Shown: one piece after another, positions 11,197-21,692 of the stretch
Layout of the letters: every line of letters starts with the position of its first letter
How positions within the stretch are numbered: position 1 is the first letter of the stretch
Origin: Nicotiana tabacum
Lineage: Eukaryota > Streptophyta > Magnoliopsida > Solanales > Solanaceae
DNA: 64,000 nucleotides
Direction: 5' to 3'
NCBI RefSeq assembly: GCF_000715075.1
Contig: NC_134087.1
Location: forward strand, 158,335,436 to 158,399,435
The notes under the pieces: generated by a model
What the model was told of the DNA's origin: nothing
The model's database searches: none
The model's input: the letters and a program-made list of their open reading frames with translations, nothing else
Program-made: the position numbers and the translations under genes

Positions 11197-12960
11197 AAGA
11201 TGGTGCCTAGTTTATCCAGTTTGTCTAGATTAGATTGTGAGTCGTGTCAGCTTGGGAAACATACCCGAGCTTCCTTTACGCGTAGTGTTGAGAGTCATGC
11301 AGAGTCTGTTTTCTCCTTGGTTCATTCTGATATATGGGGTCCTAGTAGAGTCAGTTCAACCTTGGGATTTCATTATTTTGTTAGCTTTATTGATGATTAC
11401 TCAAGATGTTCTTGGCTTTTCTTAATGAAAGATCGTTCTGAGTTATTCTCTATATTCCAGAGTTTTTGTGCTGAAATCAAAAACCAATTTGGTGTCTCTA
11501 TCCGCATTTTTCGCAGTGATAATGCCTTAGAATATGTATCTTCTCAGTTTCAGCAGTTTATGTCTTCTCATGGAATTATTCATCAGACATCTTGTCCTTA
11601 TACCCCTCAGCAAAATGGGGTTGCAGAAAGAAAGAATAGGCACCTTATTGAGACTGCTCGCACACTTCTAATTGAGTCTCGTGTTCCGCTGCGTTTTTGG
11701 GGCGATGCAGTTCTCACAACTTGTTATTTGATTACTAGGATGCCTTCATCTCCCATCAAGGGTCAGATTCCACATTCAATATTGTTTCCCCAGTCATCCT
11801 TATACCCTCTTCCACGTCGGGTTTTTGGGAGCACATGTTTTGTTCATAACTTAGCCCCGGGGAAAGATAAGTTAGCTCCTCATGCTCTCAAGTGTGTCTT
11901 CCTTGGTTATTCTCGTGTTAAGAAGGGATATCGTTGTTATTCACCTGATCTTCATAGGTACCTTATGTCAGCTGACGTCACATTTTTCGAGTCTAAACCT
12001 TTCTTCACAACTGATGTCACTTCTGCTGACCACCATGACATATCTGAGGTCTTACCTATACCGACTTTTGAGGAGTTTAGTAATCCTCCTCCACCTTCAA
12101 CCATAGAGGTTTCACCCATACCAACTTTTGAGGAGTCCAGTGTTATCCCTCCTAGTTCCCTAGCCATAGGAACACCACTCTTGACTTATCATCGTCATTC
12201 GCGCACTACATCAGGCCCATCTGGTTCTCATCCTGCACCTGACACGGCTCCTACTGCGGATCCTGCTCCTAGTACACCAATTGCACTTCGAAAAGGTATA
12301 CGGACCACACTAAACCCTAATCCTCATTATGTTGGTTTGAGTTATCATCGTCTGTCATCTCCCCATTATGCTTTTATATCTTCATTGTCCTCGGTTTCCA
12401 TCCCTAAGTCTACAGGTGAAGCATTGTCTTATCCAGGATGGCGACAGGCTATGAGCGACGAGATATCTGCTTTACATACAAGTGGTACATGGGAGCTTGT
12501 TCCTCTTCCTTCAGGTAAATCTACCGTTGGTTGTCGTTGGGTTTATGCAGTCAAAGTTGGTCCCGATGGCCAGATTGATCGACTTAAGGCACGTCTTGTT
12601 GCCAAAGGATACACTCAAATATTTGGGCTAGATTACAGTGATACCTTCTCTCCAGTGGCTAAAGTGGCATCAGTTCGCCTTTTTCTATCCATGGCTGCAG
12701 TTCGTCATAGGACCCTCTATCAGTTGGATATTAAGAATGCCTTTCTTCATGGTGATCTTGAAGATGAGGTTTATATGGAGCAACCACCTGGTTTTATTGC
12801 TCAGGGGGAGTCTCGTGGCATTGTATGTCGCTTGCGTCGGTCACTTTATGGTCTAAAGCAGTCTCCTCGAGCCTGGTTTGGTAAGTTCAGCACGGTTATC
12901 CAGGAGTTTGTCATTACTCGTAGTGAAGCTAATCACTCTGTATTTTATTGCCACTCTGCT
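11197..12960 (+). pseudogene. pol: Copia integrase and N-terminal reverse transcriptase
   Basis: In the same frame as the preceding segment. Numbering residues from the Met at 11200: zinc-binding cysteines CESC at 13-16; integrase catalytic D44 (HSDIWG), D107 (RSDNALE) and E143 (NGVAERK), spacing D-D35-E; Pro/Ser-rich linker at 280-370 containing a duplicated segment, P-I-P-T-F-E-E at 287 and 307; RT start near WELVPLPSG (431) with catalytic D510 in QLDIKNAFLHG. It ends at an in-frame TAA (12961-12963), 25 bases before the YVDD box. Integrase core residues are intact, so the damage is confined to stops and the protease. Confidence 0.93.
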
Positions 12961-12963
12961 TAA

Positions 12964-13944
12964 AGTCTATGTATTTATCTGGTAGTCTATGTTGATGATA
13001 TTGTTATTACGGGCAATGATCAGGATGGTATTACTAATCTGAAGCAGCATCTCTTCCAGCACTTTCAAACTAAGGATCTAGGCAGATTGAAGTACTTTCT
13101 AGGTATTGAGGTTGCTCAATCTAGCTCAGGTATTGTTATTTCTCAAAGAAAATATGTGTTAGACATTCTTGAGGAAACAGGGATGACAGGTTGCAGACCT
13201 GTTGACACGCCGATGGATCCGAATTCTAAACTTCTGCCTGGACAGGGGGAGCCGCTTAGCGATCCTGCAAGCTATAGGCGGCTGGTTGGTAAATTAAATT
13301 ATCTCACAGTGACTAGTCCCGACATTTCTTATCCTGTGAGTGTTGTAAGTCAGTTTATGAATTCTCCCTGTGATAGTCATTGGGATGCAGTTGTCCCCAT
13401 TATCCGGTATATAAAATCGGCTCCAGGTAAAGGATTACTGTTTGAGGATCGAGGTCATGAGCAGATCGTTGGGTACTCGGATGCTGATTGGGCAGGATCA
13501 CCTTCTGATAGACGTTCTACGTCTGGATCTTGTGTTTTAGTAGGAGGAAATTTGGTGTCCTGGAAAAGTAAGAAACAGAATGTAGTTGCTCGGTCTAGTA
13601 CAGAAGCAGAATACCGAGCAATGGCTATGGCAACATGTGAACTAGTCTGGACCAAACAATTGCTCAAGGAGTTGAAATTTGGTGAAATCAGTCGGATGGA
13701 ACTTGTGTGCGATAATCAAGCTGCACTTCTTATTGCATCAAATCCGGTGTTTCATGAGAGAACTAAATACATTGAGATTGATTATCACTTCGTCAGAGAA
13801 ATGATACTCTCAGGAGATATTACTACAAAGTTTGTGAGATCGAATGATCAACTTGCAGATATTTTCACCAAGTCCCTCACTAGTCCTCGCATTGATTATA
13901 TATGTAACAAGCTCGGTACATATGATATATATTCTCCGGCTTGA
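12964..13944 (+). pseudogene. pol: Copia C-terminal reverse transcriptase and RNase H
   Basis: Continues the same frame after the TAA. The RT catalytic box YVDD is at 12988-12999, then KYFLGIEVA. RNase H follows with YSDADWAG, STEAEY and CDNQAA holding the acidic active-site residues, and the C-terminal KYIEIDYHFVRE. It ends with TGA at 13942-13944, next to the PPT. A single base change at 12961 separates it from the upstream segment. Confidence 0.93.
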
Positions 13945-13951
13945 GGGGGAG
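13942..13951 (+). other. Copia polypurine tract
   Basis: TGAGGGGGAG precedes the 3' LTR start directly and overlaps the pol stop codon. Confidence 0.8.
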
Positions 13952-14090
13952 TGTTAGAGATAGCTATGTAATTGTCCCACATTGGAATAGGAGTAGTATC
14001 CCCTTTGTATAGAGTAGCTATAAATAACACCTCTTGTATTGCATCACATACAATATCAATATATCATATTTTCTCCCGTGCCTTCTCACA
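13952..14090 (+). repeat. 3' LTR of the Copia element
   Basis: 139 bp, the same length as the 5' LTR with 5 substitutions by eye. Followed by the target duplicate AATAT (14091-14095). Confidence 0.93.
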
Positions 14091-14689
14091 AATATTATTT
14101 GCTACATGCGGGGGTGATGTATATATAAGGTGACGAGTGTATATGCATGTGACATGGGTATTCATGCTCAGGGTAGATTCTAGTTTACTCTATGCCTTAT
14201 TTGGTTATGTGTTTTACTTGATTCTATGTATTACTTAATTAATTGACTACATGAGTACAATAAACCATGCTAGAGGAATGTTGAGAGTGTTGGTACCTGA
14301 TTTTGAACGTGTTGAGCAAATCTTGAGACTATTGCTATACTTGCCTAAGAGGTAGATGCACGTATGTTATGAACACACATATATACTTGTTCTTGCGTTG
14401 TGCTTTGATTGGGACGCGTACACTCTATGATACATATGTGATCCTTTGTATGAATACCTGAACTCGGTTGCTATAATTGATTTAGTCGTAGTCATGTCTT
14501 ATCCGTATTTTTATTATTATCATGTCCTTATGCGCTTTATTGATGATTTATGAAGATATGCCTCTTGATGATATAATGTTATATTGCATTATTGTAATAA
14601 TTGTGACACATATGGGCATGTTGTGTGGGTCGATTGTTGTTGTGTGGAGTATAAGGATGACAATTCACTGTTTATCTAGTGTGGAGTAT

Positions 14690-14890
14690 AAGGGTGGCAT
14701 TTCACTATTGATATTGTGTGGAAATAAAGGTGGCATTTCACTGGTGAAATAAGAGTGGCGATATGCGCATGTGGAGAAATAAGGGAGGTATTTCATTGTT
14801 ATATGCATGCGATGAGATAAGGGTGGCGACATGCGCATGTGGTGATATAAGGGAGGCATTTCATTGTTTTGTGCATGCGGTGAAATATGA
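14690..14890 (+). repeat. Tandem repeat in LTR A (about 69-bp units)
   Basis: Two near-identical units (14753-14820 and 14821-14890) hold GTGGCGA, ATGCGCATGTGG and GGAGG-ATTTCATTGTT. Shorter related units precede them from 14690. They lie in the middle of the LTR, in the right part after the Copia. Confidence 0.7.
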
Positions 14891-15910
14891 GTGGTATTGT
14901 GGGGATATTATGTGATGGCCTGGGGATGATTTTCATTATTTATATTTATATGGTGGTATGAGGGTGATATTCTTGAGTATGCATGTGACTTCTTTATGTG
15001 TGCCATGTATTTTTACATATTTTGTTGTGTTGCATTTAACATGTTAAGCTACGCCTCTGTTATTACTTGATAATTTGGTTTCCAAGATGGATTTACCTAC
15101 GTGGAGTTGATAGCTCATATTGTTTTAGTTGTTGGTAGCATATCAGATTGACGAGATGAGGAGGTGTCATCATGCATTAATATATTTGATTCTTAAAAGG
15201 TTATCCTGAACGTGTTATGTGGTATTTGATGCGGAATCAGATTATGTATTGAGCACATATATTATATGGTACATACCTCTTTGTGAGCGGAGTTGGTGCA
15301 AGTTGTAATTAATGAACAGGTCTAACTGGTAGAGTTTGTTTATTACCCTATCCTAGTTATGCACCTTTACTGATGATATTCTTTATTCTATAACTATCGT
15401 TCTGGAATATTTTCTCTGCATTATACATGTTTTTGAGCTACACGGGTTCTACAAGTGAGTATCTTTTGACTTAAATCCGCCGTCACTACTTCTCTAAGGT
15501 TAGTCAAGATACTTATTGAGTACAGGAGGTTGGTTGTACCCATACTGCACTTCTGCACCTTGCGTGCAGATTTTGGAGCTCAGTATCTATGAAGACGGAG
15601 CTTTGCATAAGACACGTACTGGCGTACCAGATTCATGTTACCTTTTGTTCATGGTATCTTAGAATTTTATTTTTGTTTATGTAACTTTCAAACATATGTT
15701 GTATTTTTTTCATTTCATCGGCTTTGTAAATTGAAATTATAGTGGCTCATGACTTGTTCTACCAGTCTTGGGTAGTTGTATTGAATTCTGTTGCAGTTTT
15801 TATTAAATATATTATTGATCTCTCAGTTTAGTAGTAACTGATACTGTTTGGCTTACCTAGCAAGTTGGATTAGGTGCCATCACGACTCGGTGGGGTTTTA
15901 GATTGTGACA

Positions 15911-17200
15911 ATGTAGATTTCCTGTTGAGCATGATATTTGTTGTTGTATGGCATATTCGCTTGATTTGAGCTGTAGTTGTATACTCGCACATGCATCACC
16001 TTAACATGCTAGCTTATTTAGTCCATGAGTATGTGAATTGATATCCAATATTCGTTTATATGAATTCTTGTACATGCTTTCTGTGAGATATGGACTAAAT
16101 TGGTAGCACGTGAGTGGTCCGTACGGATCCGAGATATGATAGCACGTGAGTGGTCCATGCGTTTGTTATATATGGCATATGTGTTGTTCGTGCATTGTCC
16201 GTGCAACGTGTGGATAAGGATCCACCCTCCTAGGGTCAGCCTCTCATTATTCTCTCTTGATGGTATATGCGTAAGTTGCGAGAAACCGACATGTATCTGG
16301 TTGATGTGGATCTTGGTAAAGTTGATCATTAGTTGCACTTTGCATCTCTTCTCTATTTTCAAACTCCTTAGATTTATACATGATTTTTCTGCATACCTTC
16401 TCTATATGCTAGCTCCGGAATGTGTACATGCCCTTATGCATATCTTCTCCATATGCTACCTTACTTGTTGAGATGAGACACCGGTACATAGCTTCTCTAT
16501 ATGTGAACACGTGTGACTTGACTTGTTTAAACATGCATATCGTCTCTATATGCAGTTGATGAAGGATTTATTGAGTAATTAGGCATATCTTCTCTATATG
16601 TTGAAGGATTAATTTCTATTTCATGCATATCTTCTCTATATGCAGTGCTGAAGGATTAGCAGGTATTTCATGCATATCTTCTCTATATGCAATTGTGGAA
16701 GGTTATTTGATACTTTACGCATATCTTCTCTATATTCAAGCTTGATGATTTAATGATATTGGACTCATATCTTCTCTATATGCTGGGTCATTGAACTGGA
16801 ATAATCTAGGCATATCTTCTCTATATGTAATTATTGATGTGTTATTTTTTATCCGAAGCATACCTTCCTTGCATGTTGAGATGTTAAGAGACTTGCGCAC
16901 ATCTTCTTTATGTGCACAATGTAGTACCTGTATTTTCCTGTTAAGACTTTGTTACTGCTGATGGGTACATAGATATGTTATTGAGTTGTGCAAGTTACAT
17001 ATATATAGTGAGTATCCTTGACCTAAGACCTCGTCACTACTTCACCGAGGTTATTCAAGATACTTACTGAGTACATGAGATCGGTTGTACTCATACTATA
17101 CTTCTGCACCTTGCGTGCAGACCTTGGAACTGAGATGCCATGGATGAAGGAAGCTGGCATTGAAGATGTACCTATTTTGCGGATATAGCTACCACTTGTC
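15911..17200 (+). repeat. LTR fragment related to family A (+ strand)
   Basis: Starts at the end of the A1 LTR and stops where the A2 LTR begins in the opposite direction (17201). Its 3' side shares ACTTCTGCACCTTGCGTGCA (17100) and GATACTTACTGAGTACATGA with LTR A. Two G-box words GCACGTGAGTGGTCC stand at 16107 and 16142, and an array of twelve palindromes at 16391-16915. It appears to be the older LTR into which A1 and A2 inserted. No gene. Confidence 0.6.
16391..16915 (+). repeat. Twelve-copy array of a 19-bp palindrome at about 47-bp spacing
   Basis: Consensus GCATAT-CTTCTCT-ATATGC. Copies start at 16391, 16438, 16486, 16535, 16583, 16625, 16672, 16719, 16765, 16810, 16858 and 16897. Successive steps are 47, 48, 49, 48, 42, 47, 47, 46, 45, 48 and 39 bp. 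The 6-bp arms are inverted repeats around a pyrimidine centre. Two copies differ in both arms in a matching way (ACATA..TATGT at 16486, GCACAT..ATGTGC at 16897). The 28-bp intervals are mostly unlike one another. Reverse-strand relatives occur in A2 at 17920-18010 and 46880-47110. Confidence 0.8.
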
Positions 17201-18215
17201 TGTCACGACCCAAATTCTCGACATAGGGGTCGTGATAGCACCTAGTCTCTAAGACTAGGTAAGCCTATCACATACGATTTCAATCAAAATATTACAAGTT
17301 AAAATAAAAAAATACTACTAAATTTGATAATACTTAAAATTAAACAAAATACTACTACATATGATAACACTGCCAAACATGGGTACAAATAACAACTTCC
17401 TAAAACTCGGTAATAATGAGTTATGAGCTCTAGATGGAATACATAACAAGTCTCAAGAATACAATACTGTTTGGAATACATAACAGTAAAAAATAAAGTA
17501 AAGATGGTGACTTTGAGGCCTGCAATGGACTCAAAGCAGGTACATCTCCAATGCTAGCTCTCATCATCCACGCATCTCAGCTCCAAGATCTACACGCAAG
17601 GTGATAAGTGTAGTAGGAGTACAATCGACCCCATGTACTCAACAAGTATCATAACTAACCTCGGCAATGTAATAGCAACAAGAATTATCAATGATACTCG
17701 CTAATAACCTGTTCAATTCATAATTCTCACAAGTACACAACAATAATATTATCAAGTCATAAATCAAAATATTATCAAGTCATAATCTTGGGGACATGAT
17801 CTCGTGATTTGGGGTCACTCGGGATGTGTTGATTGAGGTCCGTTATGTATTTGAAAATAGGTATTACTTCGAAGGCAAGTCAAGAGTAAATTAAAAGAAG
17901 TTGAGTCAGTTAGTAGTGGAGAAGATATGTACCGTGTCTCTTCTCATCAAGTAAGGTAGCATAGGAGAAGATATTCACAAAGGTATGTATACACCTTAGA
18001 GCTAGAAAATAGAGAAGATATGTAGAAAAATTATGTATACATCCAAGGAAATTGCAAGTAGAGAAGAAATACAATAACCAAAACAAACACTAGCTAGTTT
18101 TCCTCAAAAATACAATAACCAAACCAAACCACTGATCAGCTTTCCTCATACCGCGTGTACACAATCAAGAGAGAAACACGAGAGGATGATCCTAGGGGGA
18201 TGAATCCTTATATGG
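17201..18215 (-). repeat. A2 3' LTR, terminal part
   Basis: In reverse it ends GGGTCGTGACA at 17201 and contains ACCTTGCGTGTAGATCTTGG and decayed copies of the GAAGATATG palindrome (17920-18010). It faces the + strand LTR fragment 15911-17200 tail to tail, forming a long imperfect inverted repeat. It continues on the far side of element E at 30833. No gene. Confidence 0.65.
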
Positions 18216-18299
18216 ATATTATGTTCCCTTCCGGGGCTTGTTTTATATTGTGGATGATCATCTGCCCTTGTCGGCTTAGTTTGTGAATGGTGATATATT

Positions 18300-18540
18300 T
18301 GCTGATTAGTCGCTTTTGTTATTTTACTTTCATTATTAGTATTTAGTTATTTTATTTTTATTCCTTTAGTAGTTTTTAGTTTATGTTATTTTTTATTCCG
18401 TTAGTATTAGTCGGTTTTGTTATTTTATTTTATTTAGTAGTCTTTTGTTTATGTTATTTTTAATTCCTTTAGTATTAGTTGCTTTTGTTATTTTATTTTG
18501 TTTTCTTTAGTAGTTTTTAGTTTTTTTATTTATTTAGTAG
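18300..18540 (+). repeat. T-rich tandem repeat in E
   Basis: About three imperfect units, each with TAGTCGCTTTTGTTATTTTA, GTTTATGTTATTTTT and ATTCCTTTAGTA. Unit starts are near 18307, 18408 and 18477, so unit length varies (about 100 and 70 bp). Confidence 0.6.
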
Positions 18541-19792
18541 TAATATACTTTCCAATAAATCTCCTTGGTTTTTTTATGTCACGGTTCTTTCCCAAGGAAT
18601 ATTTTTATGTTGAACCGGGTAACTTTTCCCTATGATGGATGGCGTGACAACCTTTTTAAGGGAATTAGTCTTGTTTAGTTATGTGGAGACTTTTGAAGTG
18701 ATTGGTACTAATAAAATTAATCTTTTTTATGTGAGTTGTGAATTAAGAATACCGCTCCAAATTTTGCATTGTAAATTGAAAAAGTAAGTTGCATGGGGAA
18801 GAAGTATTTTTATGATAATGTTTTGGCTCATTTTGTGACTCTTTGCCCACTAGTTGACATGATAATGCTCTAATTGTTCTTATTAAGTAGTGAAGTTGAT
18901 CCATCTTGATTAGTTCATGTGCCATGTGTGTTAGTTTTTATTAAAAAATTCTTGTCCTTACTTTATCATCTAGAACTTGTCTGGTTGGTCTTTCAATGCT
19001 AATCATAATTATGTTTGGTTGGAGGGATGACCTTAAACATTCTTTGTGATCTTTGAAAAAGATTCTTTAGCCTTTCGAGCCTATCATTGCATAAATATGA
19101 TCACTAATTAACCTCATTTGAGCTTCTAACCTTTCTTTTGGCTACAACATTACAAACCTTTACCCCCTTTTGTGAAATAATTCCCTCTTTTGAATCCGTC
19201 CCTTCTTGAGTATTAAGAATGAGTCTGACAGCCTAAGTTGGGGGTGTTGGTGTCAATTGGGAAATGGTGAAGATGTACACTGTGTGTAAAAGCAAATACC
19301 TCAAAGGTGTGTTATATGAAAATACTCAAGCTCAAAAAGAAAATCAAAAGAAAATGTATGTATATAAAAAAAAAAGGGAAAAACAAGGGAGTATTGAGAA
19401 AATCAGAGAGGGAATTCAAGGTGGTTTAATGTTGGTAAATAGAGGTCAATAAAGGCTATGTGGTTTAAAAAAAAGTGAAGTGCAACAAGAAAGACAAATA
19501 TGAGTAGTTCAAGGAGGGTGTAGTCACTTGTATCCAAAATGCTTATCTTACCCTTCCCTAAGCCTACATTACAAGCTTAAAAAGTCCTTATGGGACCTCC
19601 AACCAAATGTTCTTAAATTGGCGGTGAATTAAAATAAGGGCAAGCTTATGGCATGATATTTGTTAACACTTGAAATTCTTTGTTAAAAGTGACTGTTTTT
19701 GTGTATTTGTCTCGTGTATTGTTATTGTAAATATGGTGATTTTGGAACTTTATTTATTATGAGGGCACATGGACTATGAAGGATTGGTGACA
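18541..19792 (+). other. E interior, no gene seen
   Basis: Gene-free flank upstream of D1. It holds CTAAGTTGGGGGTGTTGG (19232), resembling a second purine-rich tract, and an A-rich stretch (19320-19400) that gives a spurious Lys-rich ORF. No pol similarity found. Confidence 0.45.
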
Positions 19793-19797
19793 TTGAT
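19793..19797. other. Target-site duplication of D1 (left)
   Basis: TTGAT, repeated exactly at 29064-29068 after the other end of D1. Confidence 0.85.
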
Positions 19798-20560
19798 TGT
19801 TTACCATGAAAATGGTAACAACAATTAAATTTAATAATGGGATTCTAAAAATACGTGATCTATTCTCGCGCTAGTTGTTAGAGCAGTTGATGCTAAGAAT
19901 GTGAAACTTAACGATGAAATGTGAGCTAAAACAAGACTGTAATCAAACCGAAGGGGCCTGTTGCCTAGATGCAAAGTCGGTCGATAAGGACCTCAGGGTC
20001 GGGACTCGAATCGAGCTCGAGCTATCGGGGGCAACCGGGAATAGGATAACAATTAAGGATACGATCAAGCAAGGCTCTTTATGGCCAAAGTTGTGCAATA
20101 TAGAATGAAATAAGTAAGAAGACAATAGATGTTAAAGCGGCCTCGAGCCAGTGAGAACGAACAAAATAGGAGAAAGAGAGAGAGATAGATATTATTGCTT
20201 TTGTGGAGAAATGGAGCAACATCAGCCCTTTATAAAGTGGTATAGGTTCTCTTTATATAGGCGAGGGAACACGGTATGGTACAAATATATGGAGATTAAA
20301 CACAAAGTATAGAGATGGGATAGTTTAACGTGATGCCTCAGCATAGGCTCTGGATAGGCCGGTCCTGTCAGACGTAGTAGCCATGTGCCTTGGGGGCTTC
20401 CCCCTCCGTCCTGGCTTCGGTCTTCGTTTCCTCCGAGTCAGGATCCGAAGAGCCCCGAGGTCGGGAACTTGGTCACGGCCTCCCGCCCTCGGAGTCCCGA
20501 GGCATGCTTCCGAAATGTCCCTACAGCGAGAAATCAAATCTTCTGATTTCGCCGCATACA
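19798..20560 (-). repeat. D1 3' LTR
   Basis: On the - strand it starts TGTATGCGGCG at 20560 and ends GGTAAACA at 19798. The end carries a hairpin: ATGGTAAC at 19815-19822 pairs with GTTTACCAT at 19799-19807. A GA microsatellite lies at about 20172-20187. A TATA box on the - strand is at 20251-20260. Confidence 0.85.
20251..20260 (-). promoter_or_regulatory. TATA box in D1 3' LTR
   Basis: CTATATAAAG on the - strand. The equivalent box recurs in all D LTRs (28758, 47731, 51594 and 60783 regions), always on the - strand, which fixes the orientation of the family. Confidence 0.7.
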
Positions 20561-20573
20561 GATAGTCTCAGCG

Positions 20574-20598
20574 TTTCCCATAATGAAGAGATGGGAAA
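20574..20598. other. Hairpin next to D1 3' LTR
   Basis: Perfect 8-bp arms TTTCCCAT and ATGGGAAA with a 9-base loop, 13 bases from the LTR edge, where a polypurine tract would be expected. Kept at the same place in D2 (48048-48072) and D3 (51910-51934). Confidence 0.7.
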
Positions 20599-21692
20599 TG
20601 ATTCTGACACTTGACTCCTTGAGCTTCTTTAGTCAACGACGTACCGATGATGTGACTCTTGGCCTGAGCTTCACGATGATTAGACATCCATGGGCTTGTG
20701 CTTTTCAACTTCATTCATTGCATGTACATCCTTCCGTTATTCCGCTTTGGGCGTAGACTCCTGTAGGCTTTTGCAAGTTGTATGTAATGACCCATTGAGG
20801 GCTGTTTGTACACAAACTTTTATGAATAAGAATATACCCAGTTGATTTTTGCTTTCGAACTTTGATTTGTTTCTGTATGCTCTCATTCCCTCCGGGGCCC
20901 TTTGAATGCTTTCTTTTGTTTGCTGGCTGCTGATATCGAGCTTGGGCGCGGGTGTCCGTCCCGGTCTTCTGTTGATCGGCATAACTCTCATCTGAACCCA
21001 TCGTCGTACTTCGGACCAATCTTGGATTGATCTGATAGGTCCGGGCTATCGAGGCCCTCCGAGTTGTATGGAGATCATGCGTTGAATTCTAGGGCCTTGG
21101 GGAATGTTACCCTGGATGAAGGTCATCTTCGGGTACCCAGGGGCCCCTATTGATCTTGATGTTGATAGCCCCTTTAGAATGTATAGGATATACTTCTGCT
21201 GAGGAGTTTGCATGTATTCGGGAGCTTCCTCGGACCTTCATGGAGCTTTCACGATCAGAGCTTCCTATGTTTATTCCTCTTTTCAGAAAGAGGGGATCAC
21301 AAGACCAGGTACTTGCCTTGCGTCAAGTGTTGGCATTTAAAGCTTCCCGAAGTTCAACTTCTTTGGGCCGGGGGTTCTTGACGTAGAGTATTATCTTGAG
21401 CTCGCAGATAATACGAATGGCCCCTCGAGTCTTGAGTCCTCGTTGAAGGATGCTTTCTTGATCGGGTATTGACCCGTCGATCTGTATCAAGGTTGTTGGC
21501 TTCCCGGGGCCTGCCTCGGGCAGGCGAATCGTCGCTGGTTCTCGCATATATGTGGGGCGGCTTCAATTTTTTCGCAAGACTTCATTATTTTTAGATAGCC
21601 TCTTTTCTGCTTTGGCACGGGTACTTCATCACTTTAGGCGCAAAAAGTGTTGGTGCGCTTTCTTGCTTCGACCTGTTAGTTTTACCATTGTC
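20599..21692 (+). other. D1 region upstream of the antisense gene
   Basis: No gene supported. Compared with D2 and D3, about 770 bp is missing at about 20720, including the TATA-like site found at 48314 and 52177. The rest (20720-21692) is the likely 5' leader or upstream intron of the antisense gene; the blocks TGTACATCCTTCCGTTATTC and GGTACCCAGGGGCCCC-like sequence are shared with D2 and D3. Confidence 0.5.

Larger units (their letters stand above)
9008..14090 (+). mobile_element. Near-complete Copia retrotransposon, disabled
   Basis: 5083 bp with 139-bp LTRs (9008-9146 and 13952-14090) that differ at 5 positions by eye (about 96% identical), so the insertion is fairly young. TSD AATAT is at 9003-9007 and 14091-14095. 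Order: PBS, leader, gag, protease remnant, integrase, reverse transcriptase, RNase H, PPT. The order integrase before RT defines Ty1/Copia. The coding region is broken by a small deletion with frameshift in the protease and by three in-frame stops (10891, 11194, 12961). The very short LTRs and single-ORF layout are seen in several plant Copia lineages; I do not assign one. Confidence 0.95.
1720..15910 (+). mobile_element. LARD-like non-autonomous Ty3 element A1
   Basis: Order: truncated 5' LTR (to 2240), PBS-like site (2244), non-coding interior, purine-rich tract (7451-7462), 3' LTR (7463-15910). Without the solo LTR nested inside, the interior is about 3.3 kb and has no gag or pol homology. 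The intact LTR is about 3.36 kb once the nested Copia is removed. LTR ends are TG...CA. Long LTRs, tRNA-iMet-type PBS, PPT and a coding-free interior fit a large retrotransposon derivative. Such an element must borrow enzymes; element B in this window shares its LTR tips. Confidence 0.7.
7463..15910 (+). repeat. 3' LTR of A1, split by a Copia insertion
   Basis: Starts TGTAACGACCCAACTGGTCG and ends TGTGACA. Left part 7463-9007 and right part 14096-15910 join across the Copia target site, AATAT, present on both sides. The same joined sequence runs through A2 at about 31440-31560 (reversed), which confirms the empty-site order. Features inside are a CpG-rich word cluster (8155-8440), a 69-bp tandem repeat (14753-14890) and the shared 3' end with ACTTCTGCACCTTGCGTGCA. 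No gene is present outside the Copia. Confidence 0.8.

Noticed and set aside
16391..16915. CRISPR-like array: 12 repeats of 19 bp with 28-bp intervals
   Set aside because: The setting is a plant LTR. The repeat is short and degenerate, there is no leader or cas gene, and the same units appear in other LTR copies. It is a tandem LTR repeat.
19264..19452. Lys-rich 62-aa ORF
   Set aside because: It comes from an A-rich stretch in the E interior; composition alone explains it.
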